64,000 nt of DNA from Nomia melanderi (Eukaryota > Arthropoda > Insecta > Hymenoptera > Halictidae). The position numbers and the translations under genes were made by a program. The stretch spans positions 16,671,896-16,735,895 of the forward strand of contig NC_135001.1 of the NCBI RefSeq assembly GCF_051020985.1, written 5' to 3'. The notes under the pieces were generated by a model. It was not told the origin of the DNA, made no database searches, and saw only the letters and a program-made list of their open reading frames with translations. Below, piece by piece: positions 47,731-59,763 of this stretch; within the stretch, counting starts at the first letter, position 1, and every line of letters begins with the position of its first letter.

Positions 47731-49235
47731 ACCTACTTTGAAATTTCTACGGAACTGAAAAATTAATGGGTCACAAAGTTAATGCAAACGTTGTATAAAG
47801 ATTGCTACATTATTGTTTATATCATTATCTAATAATTTGCAATATTTTACCTTTTTTCAAGTGAGTTATTTCAATATTTTTTAAAATCAAAATTATAGAT
47901 ATGGAAAAGTCGAGATGTATATATGAACGAACAAAAATAACAAACTATAATTCTACCGTAAACAATCGTCAGAACAGACGAAAGATGAGAAACTTGTTCT
48001 TTTTGCAAAATGTTTTCATCTGTTAGAGTCAAACAGTACTTCAAACTTGTTAACGAGGGTATGGGTACTTGTTCAATTCTGATTCATATGAAAGTTTTTT
48101 ATACGCTATAAAAGAAAGATTTCCCTCGCCTCTCGCAGAATTTTATGTTACGATAACGGATAATCGTAAAGGAAACAAAAAGAAATGGCTAATATGTCAT
48201 CGAATGTTCGTTTCGCGTTTGGAAGCGAGTAGAAACGAAGTGGATTCAGTTCTGGTTATTCCAGTCGAAAATCCTGTCCATTAAGAGCTTTCCTAATGGA
48301 CTGGTAACACGTAATACAACGGGGTAGAAACTGGTGGTCACATGTGCGTCGTTATAAAAAACACACGCGGCGAACACTAGCATACATGCCTTTTTTTCGT
48401 ATTCGATGAGAGTTCACTTTACCATAACACAGATGTTCGAATTGCAGATGAAAATAGAACTGGTTTATAAAATTCGCTGAAGAAATAGAAGCTTCGATAG
48501 GCATAGAATGCACCTACTTTCAAATATTACTTCGACGTTCATTCGTTTCTTTTAAATGTTTTGGATTGCACTTATCGAACTCCATTACAGTCTTGAATTC
48601 AATTACACATTTAAACTTCTTCAGTGCAAAATAATTCAAGGATGTTACAGTTATATTTTTAACTATATAATATAACTAGAAAGCTAAAGAAATGTATGTT
48701 CAAATATGTATAAATAGTTATGTTGTCATATATGCTATATCTTTTGTCATACAAAAACAATATATAAAATTGTTAAATTTCAATAACTCTAACAAGTTGA
48801 ACATATTTGATTGCAATAAATTTTACGCATTAATTTTATTTTTTAACTTTTAGATTGGTCGTTACTCTATGAGTCTAAAAAATAATTGAATTCTTTAATT
48901 CGATAATGTTTCATTTACAATCAAGCGATATACTGACACTTTATCTGTAACAAATTTTATGAAACATATGTATTAATAATAAATACAAAGCTTTTCTCTT
49001 ACAATTGCGCAAATTTAAAAAAAGACGACAGTGCAGTGACTCAGAGTTCGATTTGATTTCATCATCAAAGTTTCCATGGAAGCAAGAAAATTGCAAAAAA
49101 TCTACTATTTTGTTTAAATTAATCAATTGTAATCTTCACTGCAATAACGTTGCGTCCTATTTTGTAAAAGTGGTCCATATTACCATTACTGTAAGTATTA
49201 ATTCTAGACGATTTACAAAATTGGAATATTGAAAA
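47731..49235. other. AT-rich stretch, one weak ORF
   Basis: A frame at about 48048-48284 (+) stays open for about 79 codons and has no ATG at its start. Its peptide is balanced (it contains AEFYVTITDNRKGNKKKW) and could be an exon fragment. No splice acceptor was seen at its edge and no family was recognised. Otherwise nothing. Confidence 0.25.
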
Positions 49236-49278
49236 AACACACACACGCGCGCACGCACGCACGCACGCATACATACAC
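49236..49278. repeat. Compound (CA)n(CGCA)n microsatellite
   Basis: CA units, then CG/CGCA units, then CATA units. Seen directly. Confidence 0.95.
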
Positions 49279-49319
49279 AAATAAAAAGAAAACAAAGAAA
49301 TGTCTAAACGAGAAGGGAA

Positions 49320-49760
49320 GGGAAGAAATGTATCGACTTAGTTACGTGGTTCATTTTCGCTAGATTGTTTGTCGGTCCAGCTCGTTCTTCCCCTTTCTCT
49401 TTGCCTTTTCATCGGCCTGCCGAATTGTACATCACAAAACGGGATTTCCCGTAAGGAAATCGGAGTAGGCAGAGGGTACAGATGGTAAGGGATCGTCGAA
49501 ACGGGAGTAGGAACAGAGGACCTACATACATGATTTCCCTCGAGTCCCTGGAGTGAAGCATTTCTGGCAATGCGCGTTCATAGAAGCGTGCGGCTACCGA
49601 CCTGCCGTACGGTATCTCGCTGACAAAGTTGCCCAATCATGTGTGCATTATGAGATCCACAGGCAAAAGGACTTGTAAGTAGAGAGGTTGCCGTAAACGG
49701 CTTCTAACTTCAAGTTTCCCCTGCCTTTTCAAATTCGTAGCAGTTTCGCGTAATCATCAA
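49320..49760. other. GC-richer block
   Basis: Moderate GC with a 75-codon minus frame and no domain. No gene supported. Confidence 0.3.
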
Positions 49761-50525
49761 TCATTGTCAAACCAGACGAGCTGTTTAATAAAAACATACT
49801 TTACTTCATTCCTTCTTCTTAACGCGCAAGAAGCAACTAAAACACTGAACGGTATTTCACTCAATGTTAAGCATAAAGTATACCGTACAATAAATTAAGA
49901 TTTCTTCAAGGAAATAAATCTCCCACGTCAAGTACGCAAACATATTTCATACATATAGTAAATGTATCAGATACATGTCATTTGTTTTAACAATTACATA
50001 TTCGTGTTGAACTGAAAATACATGAAGTAATCGGTTGCTACTAGGTAATGAAATACTGAATGCAGCTAAAGTATGTCTATAATATGTAAATGTGCCCACG
50101 TTAAAAATATCGAATGAGATGGTGAATTTTTAAAAGAAATAGACTTTCTATATGAAAAATGAAAAATTGTAATAACGATTTACATTATCTCTCACATGCA
50201 AACAGTATAGTCATTCCAGATACATAAATTGCTTTTGCATAATTGTGTTTCTCAAGTTACTACACTTTAAAAACGCTTGATCACTGATTAGATGAACGAT
50301 GATCTCCACTTTACCTAATAACGATAAACCAGTAATGATAAAATATTATACCACGGCGTGTCTTATCCCCTTCTTTCCCAAGACAGTGATTACGGTGAGT
50401 AATCAAACATTTTTTATCAGCGTCGCACTCATTATTCCATATTTCCCGTTTACATTTCCCAACGATTTCCCGGGCTCAACGAATCCTCAGCCGCGGAGGA
50501 TAACCTAGACTGACGGACGCGCCAC
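49760..50525. other. AT-rich stretch, no gene seen
   Basis: Nothing recognised apart from a 69-codon frame at 50299-50508 without support. Confidence 0.3.
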
Positions 50526-50745
50526 TTAACCCTTGCCCTATGATTTTTTTTATAACTGTACTTCATAAAACTACTTTATCGTTAATAATTTAGCACACTA
50601 ATTACAGAGTTTGATGCTTGTTCTGTGGCTCCGTTTACTTTAAAGATTAAAGATTGATAATAAACAAGTGATATTTCATTTATATAAAAAATAAATAAAT
50701 AACATTTAGATATATCTGACTCTATATTATAGGAGAAGAGCTTAA
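50526..50745 (+). mobile_element. TTAA-MITE family C, copy 5
   Basis: The left end TTAACCCTTGCCCTATGATT is intact. It shares TAACTGTACTTCATAAAA, GTTAATAATTTAG, and TAACATTTAGAT blocks with copies 30760 and 36955. The right end is diverged but closes on TTAA at 50742. About 220 bp. Confidence 0.65.
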
Positions 50746-51039
50746 ATATAAATTATCTATCCGGACGAAATTCTTTACTCGTCTATAACTTTCAATGAAC
50801 GAAGACAAAGTGACATTGAACCAATTCCAGGATTCACAACATGAACGCATACATTCTAAACTGAATAATATTCTATCGAATCGAGGGGGGTCAAGAACTG
50901 ACATAATCCGTGTACGTGTGTCCAAGATCTAAGCAAACGGACATCACTTTCTCTAGAAACAATTGAATGAACCGTACAGTAAACGTCCGTAAACCTAGTG
51001 TTAATTTGCCATTGAGCACACCGGACATCGCGGTTTCGA

Positions 51040-52070
51040 TTCACTAAAGCAATCTAGTCTCGAGTGTGCGACCGTACGGTATGTATCCGGCCTAACAGAT
51101 CAAGGGAACGGTGACGAGCGAATTGTTGCGTCTGACGCGACGCGGCGCGTCGTTCCGTTTCTCGTTGCGTCGATCATCAGTCCCAGCTCCTCGACTATAA
51201 AAATACGCGGGAGTCGCGCCGACACCGATTCGCGGCGCTATGCACGTGCAAGTCTTGGGGGCGGTGTATGGGTGGCATGTCGGTAAACGGCCGGGCCGGA
51301 GCGATTAGATGTTCGATCTGTATCAATATTTACTCCGCTTCGGTGCGGCGCGTCTTGCGAAATGGAAGCCAGACTTCCTTCATCCCGACGTGTTTGCCCG
51401 TGCCGCGAAGCAGATACACCGGATTCCCTGGGGAGGACGTGCCGCTAGTCCTACGGACAGGCTTACCGTTCTAGCTACAAACCATACCCACTTCCCACTC
51501 CCTGCCTACTTTGCCCCATTGCTTACATCTCGCCCACCACCCCCAGCCTCATCGCCCACTGTTCGCGCCCCCTTCTAGCAATGTGGCCCACCTTGCCGCA
51601 GTAGACGAGCCGTCTTACCAGGCCAGAATATATTCGTGCCAGCACGATCGATCCGCCACCATAATAAGAAGAGTAAACGAGAGAGGATATTCTATGCAAG
51701 ATCAACCAGTATGCTGCTGCAGCCGCGCGAATACACCCACCCCCCCTGGCACCGGCAACTTCTCTCCCCCTTTCGCATCCTCGCGAATACCTCGTCCAAT
51801 CCTCCAGACAACCTACGGTTACGTCGATCGATCCCGCGAAAGTTTACTTGTAAGGATACGCGTTACGAGGAACGAGAGGAGCCTTCAATGGAGAAATGGG
51901 TTAACGGAGGTTCGCGGCGATCGTTGCGATTACGGACGACGCGCAATGGGGAACTTGTCTGAAATTATGTATGAAATGAGCGCGGCGAAGTCTTCGATTT
52001 TATGAATATGGCTGGCGTTATTTGTACGCGGCACGGTTACGCGGAGGATTTTTCGTTGATCTTAATGCTG
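51040..52070. other. CpG-rich block with promoter-like start
   Basis: CpG-dense DNA opening with a TATA motif (see separate entry). Frames to 164 codons (51511-52005) occur, Pro/Ser/Arg-rich and overlapping others on both strands, as expected in stop-poor DNA. No exon could be chosen. Confidence 0.4.
51196..51230 (+). promoter_or_regulatory. Candidate TATA core promoter
   Basis: TATAAAAATA at 51196 inside a CpG-rich block, with a plausible start site 25-32 bases downstream (around CGACACCGATT). A well-formed TATA box in GC-rich surroundings is less likely to be chance than one in AT-rich DNA. No transcript is visible from sequence alone. Confidence 0.3.
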
Positions 52071-52261
52071 GCTGCGGGTAAGTTGGAGATAGTGTAATGA
52101 GCCATTGAGTGGTTGATGATCGAAACTTGAAACGTTAGTTCGATGTTTTCTGTGTGTTTAGCAACGTGGGGAATGATTGAAACGTAATTTGAATTATTTC
52201 GAAAAATCTTATTTAAACAGTTTGTCTGCTCAGGTCATTCGTATCTTTATCATAGAGAATA

Positions 52262-52430
52262 TAGTTGGTTTGGCCCCATATCGCGATTGAAATATTCCGT
52301 GTTATAGGAATCCTGGTCCAACTTTTTATTGAGTTGGTTATCTGCTTGTATCAGTTTGTTATAGAAAATCTCACCTCCATAGTTATTTTCCGACAATTTT
52401 TTTAATCGCGTTATAGGGGTTTCTACTGTA
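52262..52430. mobile_element. pogo/Tigger-like MITE
   Basis: The right end reads in reverse CAGTAGAAACCCCTATAACG and then CGATT. CAGTAGAA.CC with a TATAACGCGA continuation is characteristic of pogo/Tigger-type terminal repeats. The left end is a decayed partner (GGCCCCATATCGCGATT). TA flanks both ends. 169 bp. A 115-codon minus-strand frame across it is a by-product of the element. Confidence 0.6.
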
Positions 52431-53340
52431 TACAATTTTTCATGTCTCACGAAGTAGTGGATTGATATGAAATGTCTTTTAGAACATAGGTTAGTCAGGC
52501 AGTTATTCACGGACAGACAGTCAAATGTTAAACAGAAAATCCGTAAATTGTTAGATTGGTCGTAATGGCCGTCCTGAAACTGCAGAATGCTGTCCACAAA
52601 GGATTTTCTTTAGCTTTTCCTCTCAAAAATGTATAATGATGTTGCGTTTACTGGACTAATTGAACAATTTAGCAATGTTCTCTTTAATACTTGAGTCATC
52701 TGTTAATTATGAAATGTTGCTATGCGATATGGCATTAAGAAAGTCATTTTTCTAGATATTCAAATAAGCGAAGTTTATAATTATTTCTATTTATTTTCAT
52801 ATCCGCGAATATTTACTTTTGCTACAGAGTTCGAACAACTAAACATTTCTTTGTACTAACATATAACTATAATGTCTGAAGTAAATAAAGTCGTTAGAAT
52901 AAATATTAAAAATTATAACATTAGTTTTCTCAAGATCAAAAAACAATAGTAATTTTTCTTAAATTTTAAAATTTGTAAACTGCATTATTTTTGTATCTTA
53001 TAATTACCTTAATATGCAAAAAAAATACAGTGAAAGTTGTATTACTCCCCTTCCCTTGTTTCTAATTTCAACAGTTCCTCAAATTCTTTCAATATGTACA
53101 ATTATACTTCCAAGCATAATCGCACTACATAGTAACAAATAAAACAACTGTTCTATTAATTTCCAATAAAGGAGATAAATAATGTATAAGATAAATCTCT
53201 AACCTTAACGAAGGAAATAAACTCCATGATAGTCGCAACACGCATCGATAATGAGTATTTACAACTGTATTGAAAAATATTTGCGTCGTATTTATAATAT
53301 ATCTGCATCGAATTCTTCGAAAAGCTCCCAGGTTGCCTTA
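52431..53340. other. AT-rich stretch, no gene seen
   Basis: Nothing recognised. Confidence 0.3.
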
Positions 53341-53970
53341 TAAATACGCTCCTACGCCCCTTCAAAGGCATTAATCCACGCAGATAGCGAAGTTCGCGAG
53401 GTGTATCGTGTTTATTCGAGAATTGATGCGCCGATACCTCGAAGAGGGGGAGGATCATAGAGCGATGACAGATGTGAATGGGTACGCGTGACTTTCCATA
53501 ATCACGGGAAAACTGTGTTGCGAAAAAAAAGAGGGAAAAAAAGAAACCGCACGCGTCAAAACGCAAACATGAATATGCAACGTCACGCTTTGATTATTTA
53601 TCGTTTACCGGGCGCGGTTGTTGTTTAACCCGTGTCGCGAATCGTGGCTCTATTTGTACCAGGAAAGTGTCTTTTTATGGGCAATACTGCACGAAGTTCG
53701 ATACATCGAAGTGGCATGCCACGTGCGCATCCACGAAGCCGTTTAAGCCCACAAGCTGTAACGCACCGATAACAGTGCGCTCGCGCTTGCAACAGGAAAA
53801 AGTGAAGTTCCGTCGGGCAGACCTGTCAACTTTAATTGGCTTCACCGAGGCGTGCTAGGCCCTATTCATCGGATCAGTGATATGCAAATGCAATTTAATG
53901 ACGCGATATCCTGTATGCAGCGATACCGACCGCCTCTACTTCAATAACATCGACGCTTTACATGTATCAT
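53340..53970. other. GC-richer block
   Basis: CpG-containing. A 136-codon minus frame at 53156-53566 crosses its edge without domain or splice support. Confidence 0.3.
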
Positions 53971-54156
53971 AAAAATTTGGCGCATGAAACGTTTGTACAC
54001 GAGGCGTATTATTGGCGGAATCATCAATATCTAGACGAACATCTAGCACGCAGAATAAAAACCGCGAATGTAAAAAGCCTTGATGGTACAGTAAACATTT
54101 CGAAATAAACAGCGTCCATGCTGGTGTCTGTCCCTTCGAAGTAAATGCTTTAAATG

Positions 54157-54398
54157 TTAACCCCTTGCCCTAGGATTTCTTTCTCGACTACGATCAATAC
54201 GACTATTTCGTCATTAATAATCACTAATAAATTATAATTTATTGGTAAAAGAGAAAAATTCTAGGTATTTTCTATGTTTATGCTTGCTTTCGATTTTGAC
54301 GTTTATTTTTCATTCAATTGAATTGAGTAATATTTACGTTTGTTATCACGCTGAAAATCTTCACCGTGAGTCTAACACGTTATAAGGCAAAGAGTTAA
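54157..54398 (+). mobile_element. TTAA-MITE family C, copy 6 (best preserved)
   Basis: 242 bp from TTAACCCCTTGCCCTAGG to TATAAGGCAAAGAGTTAA. The right end reads in reverse TTAACTCTTTGCCTTATA, giving an inverted tip TTAAC.C.TTGCC.TA with TTAA at both ends. This copy defines the family termini. Non-coding. Confidence 0.8.
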
Positions 54399-54720
54399 AG
54401 CTTTATTCTTAAAGCTATATATCTATTATTATTCATATTATTATATTCAAATTCGTTAGGCATAGAAATAATTCGTTAACTATTAACATGTAAATACAGA
54501 TTTGTCTTCTTCATTCTACAATCTCATTTCCAAATAAGTATTGCCACAACAAATACTCGTCTATCAATTATATTCAATTATCCCAATACACCAGAAAGAT
54601 TCCACAAACATCCAATTCGATTCGCCACGCAAAAATCATAGTATTCCAAATGAATTAAAAACAATGCAAACATTATTCAACGATCGCAGGATCAATAATT
54701 TAATTCAAGAAAGGATAGCT
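54399..54720. other. AT-rich stretch, part of a C/A-rich frame
   Basis: A frame at 54541-54882 is open for 113 codons from a TTG, in sequence with strong C+A strand bias. No ATG start, domain or acceptor was established. Confidence 0.25.
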
Positions 54721-55910
54721 CCATTCTGTCACCGTCCCGCGTTACGCGCGCAAAGCGTTCCAATTTACTTGCCCAGAAACGTCAGATTTTCTTATATTAA
54801 CGCGTCTATCGACAAACAGGGGGAGAGAGCTGGTATCCAATACCCAGGAGCGTTTCGATCGCGTGACATCGATTCCATGTAGATGTTCACGGGAGCGGGA
54901 ACGAGTTTACAGGGAGGTTGCGGAATGCGCGAGAAGCCGGCTCCTAGCGGGCGCCATATAGAGGGGAAGGAAGTTCTCACTGTAGAATCCTTAGTAATAA
55001 ATGTCCGACGTCATTCTTGTGCCACCTCGGTCGACCGTCATTTCCCTCCGTCCCTCCGTTGGATCTGCCTGTTCCTCTTCAAGCTTCTCGTTTCCTCTTC
55101 GCCCGACATCCGCGCGAACTATCTCCCTTCCTCTAATTATCCCTTATCTATATCTTGGTCCATTTGATTCGCAATGACGTTATCTCGCCCGCTCGGACTG
55201 AGCAGAGACGCCGCCTCCTAATCTTATTACTCAAAGTGTCGGCCAGGGCTTAAAGGAGGTTGCAACAGCAGTTTCCCTTTGTACTGCGTACACCTATACC
55301 CTTCTCCCTCTCGTCCCGCACCTCGTCTCTCTCTCCCACTTACTCCCTCCTTCCCTCTCTCTCTCTCTGATTCCCTATCATTCTATCGTTCCGTCTCTAT
55401 GTTCTTCTCCGATATCCTCTCTCCCGTTCTCCTTCCTTGTTCTGCGCGCGTTCGCGGCTCCTTCCGTCCTCCTTTTTCCGTCCGAAGGTACCGAGCCCTG
55501 ACGTTGAAGGATTAAACCATTGCCAATCCGACTCTAATTACGAGTAACGGATTAGTACGCGTGCACCGGGAAAATGCCGGGTAAACGAGGAAAGTTTCGC
55601 GTACCGGCCGCGTTTAGTGGGGCTGTTGCAAATGTTTGCTCCGTGCGCGGTGTATGAATAAGAGGGCGCGAGCCTCTGCGAAACTATGGCTTGGGGATAA
55701 GATCGCTGATTTCGTATGCGACGTTTCGCGGACCGTTTTGTTGGACGTTCTGCTGAACGTTTCTCGATACCATGGGCGAGAGATGTTCACTGCGGTGGAC
55801 CGCGGTACGTTCCATTGGCTTTTAGTCTTACGTGTTTCAGTGCGATGGGAGGAAAGTTCGTTGGCGAAGAAACAAGAGAGCGAGTTAACGAGTGTGTAAT
55901 TGTTTGTTAT
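54720..55910. other. Long CpG-rich block
   Basis: High CpG and a pyrimidine-rich core at 55290-55450 (short CTCTCT runs). Frames of 65-102 codons overlap on both strands. Probable regulatory or 5' UTR-type block; no exon assigned. Confidence 0.35.
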
Positions 55911-56568
55911 TAGTTGCGGCATATTTTGTGGGTTTGCCTTTTGTAGAATGTGTACTTAGATTTCGTTTGTTCTCTCTTGGTTCGTGTTTACTGGTTGTTT
56001 CTTGGTGCTTCGACGATCGTACAGTTTATTTCAAAATTTGTCATTCATTTGTGCGATTTCTTGAAGTCTCCTGTATATGGTGTTTGTAGGAACAAACATA
56101 TTCTTGGTTTGGTAACTAATATATTCAGTATCACCTCTGTATTGTTTATTTGGTTTTATTGTTAGAAAATTTGTTCGTCTGGCAAGAGCTGTGGAAAATT
56201 AGTATTTTGATTTGGTGTAATAGACTTGAGAAGAGTAACGTCACATTGATGTTGTAGAGTCCAAAAAACAATTTTTTTGTTATCGTGTTAATTTTTTACG
56301 AGTCACCGTAAAAAGTACATAAAGAAATATTGAAATGTGTTAGATTTATGAGAATTTGAAGTTGGCATTAGAATTTCTTTTCACTAACCACAAAATTAAG
56401 AATGGCTGTGCTGTTGTGAAACAAAAAAGAAAACAATAAGAAAATTGTTATAGGAGAGGGAAGTGGAGAAACGATAAAAATAAGGATGAATGCTTCAAAT
56501 CTGCGTCAGGATGTAGATACTAGACTTTAGCTATTACAGAATAATTTATTAAACATTCGAAGCTGACT
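55910..56568. other. AT-rich stretch, no gene seen
   Basis: Plus-strand frames at 55892-56165 are Cys/Phe/Val-rich and without support. Nothing else recognised. Confidence 0.3.
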
Positions 56569-56943
56569 AGAATTCATCTACTATCTATAATTGGAAACAT
56601 CAGAAAGTACTAAAAAGGTTTAAACTCATTTACGAAGATTTATCATGCGATGAATTCGTGATGGGACGTTCAGTGTGCAACATCCAAAATAACATTCAAA
56701 ATTTCAATTCATTCAGTTGGACTTACGTCCCGACCACCTTCATTCATACGAAAATACGGTTGAAATTGCAGACCACCAGGCGATTTGTATTTTTAATGAG
56801 GGATTCAAACTCCTCTTAACCGTGATGAAGGTTATAAACTTATCGATGCCGTTGAAAAAGTTGAAACTATAAAAAAATTGGAAAAATCGAAACAAGAACA
56901 GAAGATTCAAGGACAGGTTTACCCATCAGTAGCTAATAATTAA
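56569..56943 (+). pseudogene. Coding-like stretch broken by frame shifts, unknown family
   Basis: Three plus-strand frames are open in relay. One runs 56569-56819 (83 codons, contains YEDLSCDEFVMGRSVCNIQ), a second about 56680-56868, and a third 56800-56943 (48 codons, contains NRDEGYKLIDAVEKVE, then a Lys/Gln/Glu-rich tail). The third frame ends in a helical, charged segment. In AT-rich DNA, long overlapping open frames that hand over to each other suggest a decayed coding sequence with small indels. No ATG, splice signal or family was identified, so it may be a transposon ORF, a pseudogene or chance. Confidence 0.25.
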
Positions 56944-57440
56944 GAAAAAAAGTTACAACGAAGGTAACCACAAAAAGCTTTGAAAAAGTCTCTTTTCAAA
57001 CTTTTCAAATCAAAGATAGTCCAAATAATAATTTAATTGATTACAAACACAATTGTACTTGTCTCATTTCGATATACACACAAACATATCGGAATGTTCA
57101 ATCATCAAAGCAAAACTTAAAAATTTGACTTGTTAGAGTACAGAAATTTGCCAAATAACAATTTACTCTAGGTCTCAAGAATGAATTATAAAAGCTCATG
57201 GAAAACATCGAAAGACGATATCTATTTATCTTGTTGTCCCAATAATTATCTTCCAGCATAAAAAGGTACGAAGGTTGACATACCTTTCCTTATCCCTCTT
57301 CACCATTACGTTTCGTACGAAACTATAAAAATTCGTGAGGGGAACGGAGGGTATCGTCCCCGACCTCTGACAACGTATTTGAAAAAGATTAAACTCAAAT
57401 TGCCGGAGATTGTAGTCGTTGAAGAACAAAACTGAACGGT
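56944..57440. other. AT-rich stretch, no gene seen
   Basis: Nothing recognised. Confidence 0.3.
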
Positions 57441-58090
57441 TAGTGGGCTATTGAGCAGATATACCTAGCGGCCGTATCCTCCCCCAATTTCGGCTGGTTT
57501 CGCATAGCGGTGACGACAGCACGGCATCGGAATCGGGCAGTTTTGACTAATGTTCCGTGAACGAAACTGTTTGCCACCATTATCGTATCCCGGGCCAGCA
57601 TTGTGCAGTTCCAGCGGCGATCCGAGCCCTCGGTGTCCTTCCTTAAACTCGATGGTAGCCCCGTCCGGCAACGCCGAAATCATTCTACCGCGTTCGAGAT
57701 AAGAATCCTCGAACGACCGATCCCAAAGTCGTTCGACCCTCAAAAATCTCAACTTCCAAGTGGATCGACGTCGATGGACCTTCCAGGCGGCGACGTCGAA
57801 AGTGCTCGCAACACTTTGTTGCGTCCTTTCCTGGACGAGAAGCGGAGAGACTAAAGGACCCCATGAAACTTTACGAGCGAACTACGCGGCTAAACGAAAT
57901 ACTACAGATATGAGATTTAACTTTACGTCCGCCACACGCACTTTTCCGCAATGTTATGAACCATTACAGTCGGCGGAGGTCTTGATTCGATTACTAGTTT
58001 CTTTTTATGAACCAGGGAACAAGTTCGGGGCGAACTTTTGATTTATTTCGTACGATTCGGGGCGAAAATGGACTGAGACTTCGTGAGATA
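57440..58090. other. CpG-rich block with opposed reading frames
   Basis: A 95-codon minus frame (57465-57752, contains SALPDGATIEFKEGHRGLG) and an 83-codon plus frame (57603-57854) lie over each other. Either could be part of an exon, but in GC-rich DNA both can be chance. No splice sites were settled. Confidence 0.3.
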
Positions 58091-59580
58091 GTTATATTGT
58101 AATCGTATCAGTGAGTTCATATCGAATTTTGGATTGTGGTGTATTCGAATCATGTTTCTAACTTTCATATTCTTATCCAGAATACTGACATTTAAGGTAT
58201 AAAAAACCTCTGTTATTTCATATGAGTATCTTTGTATAAAATTGAAAATATTCAGTACATCCTATTGGATATAGTCACGTTACATTCCTAATTTCATATT
58301 GAAATTTCATTTTTCATATTTTTCTCTCGATTTTAATCAACAGTTATAAAGATCTTAAAAAACAATGTAAATATTTCATTTGCTACGTACATATGTTTAT
58401 AATATATTTACGCGTATAATATGAAATCCTAAAATATTCAATTTTATTTTCAAAATTTGTCACGTAAAGGTATAAGATTTCGCTGTCATATATTGCAGTC
58501 ATGAAATATTTTTCGATAGGGAAAAAGGGCAAGCTTGCCAGAATGTTTCTAGAAATGTTCGATGAAAAATAACCGTAGCATAAAATCACTTCGGTGCGAG
58601 CATTATGGTTTGAACTAAACTCGTTCTCCATGATGTGTGGCTGTCGTAACGACTTGCAGCGAGAATTACGAGCCAGGTTTATCGCGCAGGTTTGCCGACC
58701 AATGGTCAACGTTAATCTGTGCGCTGTTGTACAGTGATTGTTGAAATGTGTCTCGATATTGCGCTGCGCGCTGCGATAACACGTCAGTTGGTACTTTCTA
58801 TGACGTTTGTACACGTTACAACACAATAGACTAGAAAATTCATCGACACAGAGTTAATTTGGGTAGACAGGGGAAAAAAACGAAGAATATGCTACCGGTG
58901 AAACGTACAAAATCAAACTCGAAAAATTGCTACATCCAACTGTCGGGGAGATTAATGAATCGCGAAGTGAAATATCGGACACAGATTGTGCTAGGCGACA
59001 ATGTCGATACTTCAAGCTTGATGTTTAAAGAACGCATTCCGAGTTAGCTTTCGCGCGATTGCGTGAGCTCAAAGTCGATAGTCATCATCGATATCGTCAC
59101 TGATAGTCGTAATTAAACTACGGTTTTTATGTATCCATAAAAGGTCCTTTATAGCTTCCCGTTCTATGCTTTTTAAGACCTTGAGGAATAACCGGCTTAT
59201 TGGCATTTGGTCAAGACACTTTCCGTTGTTTTATTATTAAGGATAGCATCGAGATTATATCTTGCCGTATCAGTACTGTGTAGATAATGATTTCATCTTT
59301 TAATGAGTACTTGGGAAATTGAAAAATGTTAAAGCAAATCACATTGCTGACAACTGTATATTTCTTCTTTTTGATATTGAGATATATTTATTAATATATA
59401 CCGAGCAAAGAATTAGATACTTCGACGAGTATTGCATTCTTCTATTTAATATTGGTATAATAATGAAAATATGAGTAGTTTTTATAAATGCAATAATGTT
59501 ATAAGACGATAATCAATTTTCTGAGACAAATGATGGACTTTCAAACGTTTAGTTAAATTGATTCTACATACATCTATTAA
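58090..59580. other. AT-rich to mixed sequence, no supported gene
   Basis: Long frames at 58383-58826 (minus) and 58859-59047 (plus, no ATG) have no family match. If the exon at 59596 is real, its upstream partner should lie in or before this stretch, but none was identified. Confidence 0.3.
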
Positions 59581-59595
59581 ATTTTTAATTTTTAG

Positions 59596-59763
59596 TGCTA
59601 CGGTAAAGGTTCTGGTACTTTTGCGTTCTTCAAATCTAATATGAAGACAGACGATGCTAACAGCATCTACAACACATTACAATTTTTCAACCAAATGAAT
59701 TTAATAAATTACCGTTGGTGGTCACTAATTAACCCTAACGTTAAAGTGAAAACCTTAAAATAA
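59596..59763 (+). CDS. Candidate terminal exon, unknown protein
   Basis: The frame opens exactly at an acceptor-like TTTTTAATTTTTAG (ends 59595) and runs 55 codons to TAA at 59761. It is too short and lacks a start ATG of its own, as expected of an internal or last exon. The peptide begins CYGKGSGTFAFFKSNMK, continues DDANSIYNTLQFFNQMN, and ends NPNVKVKTLK. Codons use TAC, TTC, AAC, ATC and AAG freely in a background of about 65% AT, as coding sequence does. An AATAAA follows at about 59769. The phase would be 0 if the codon TGC starts the exon. No family recognised, and no upstream exon was found. A degraded transposon ORF is the main alternative. Confidence 0.38.
   Translation, partial: CYGKGSGTFAFFKSNMKTDDANSIYNTLQFFNQMNLINYRWWSLINPNVKVKTLK

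Noticed and set aside
51511..52005. 164-codon plus-strand frame
   Set aside because: It lies in stop-poor CpG-rich DNA with other long frames over it. Pro/Ser/Arg-rich, no recognised domain.
52250..52597. 115-codon minus-strand frame
   Set aside because: More than half overlaps a pogo-like MITE with inverted tips and TA flanks.
58383..58826. 147-codon minus-strand frame
   Set aside because: No recognisable domain, no splice support, and Asn/Tyr/Ile-rich composition like translated AT-rich DNA.
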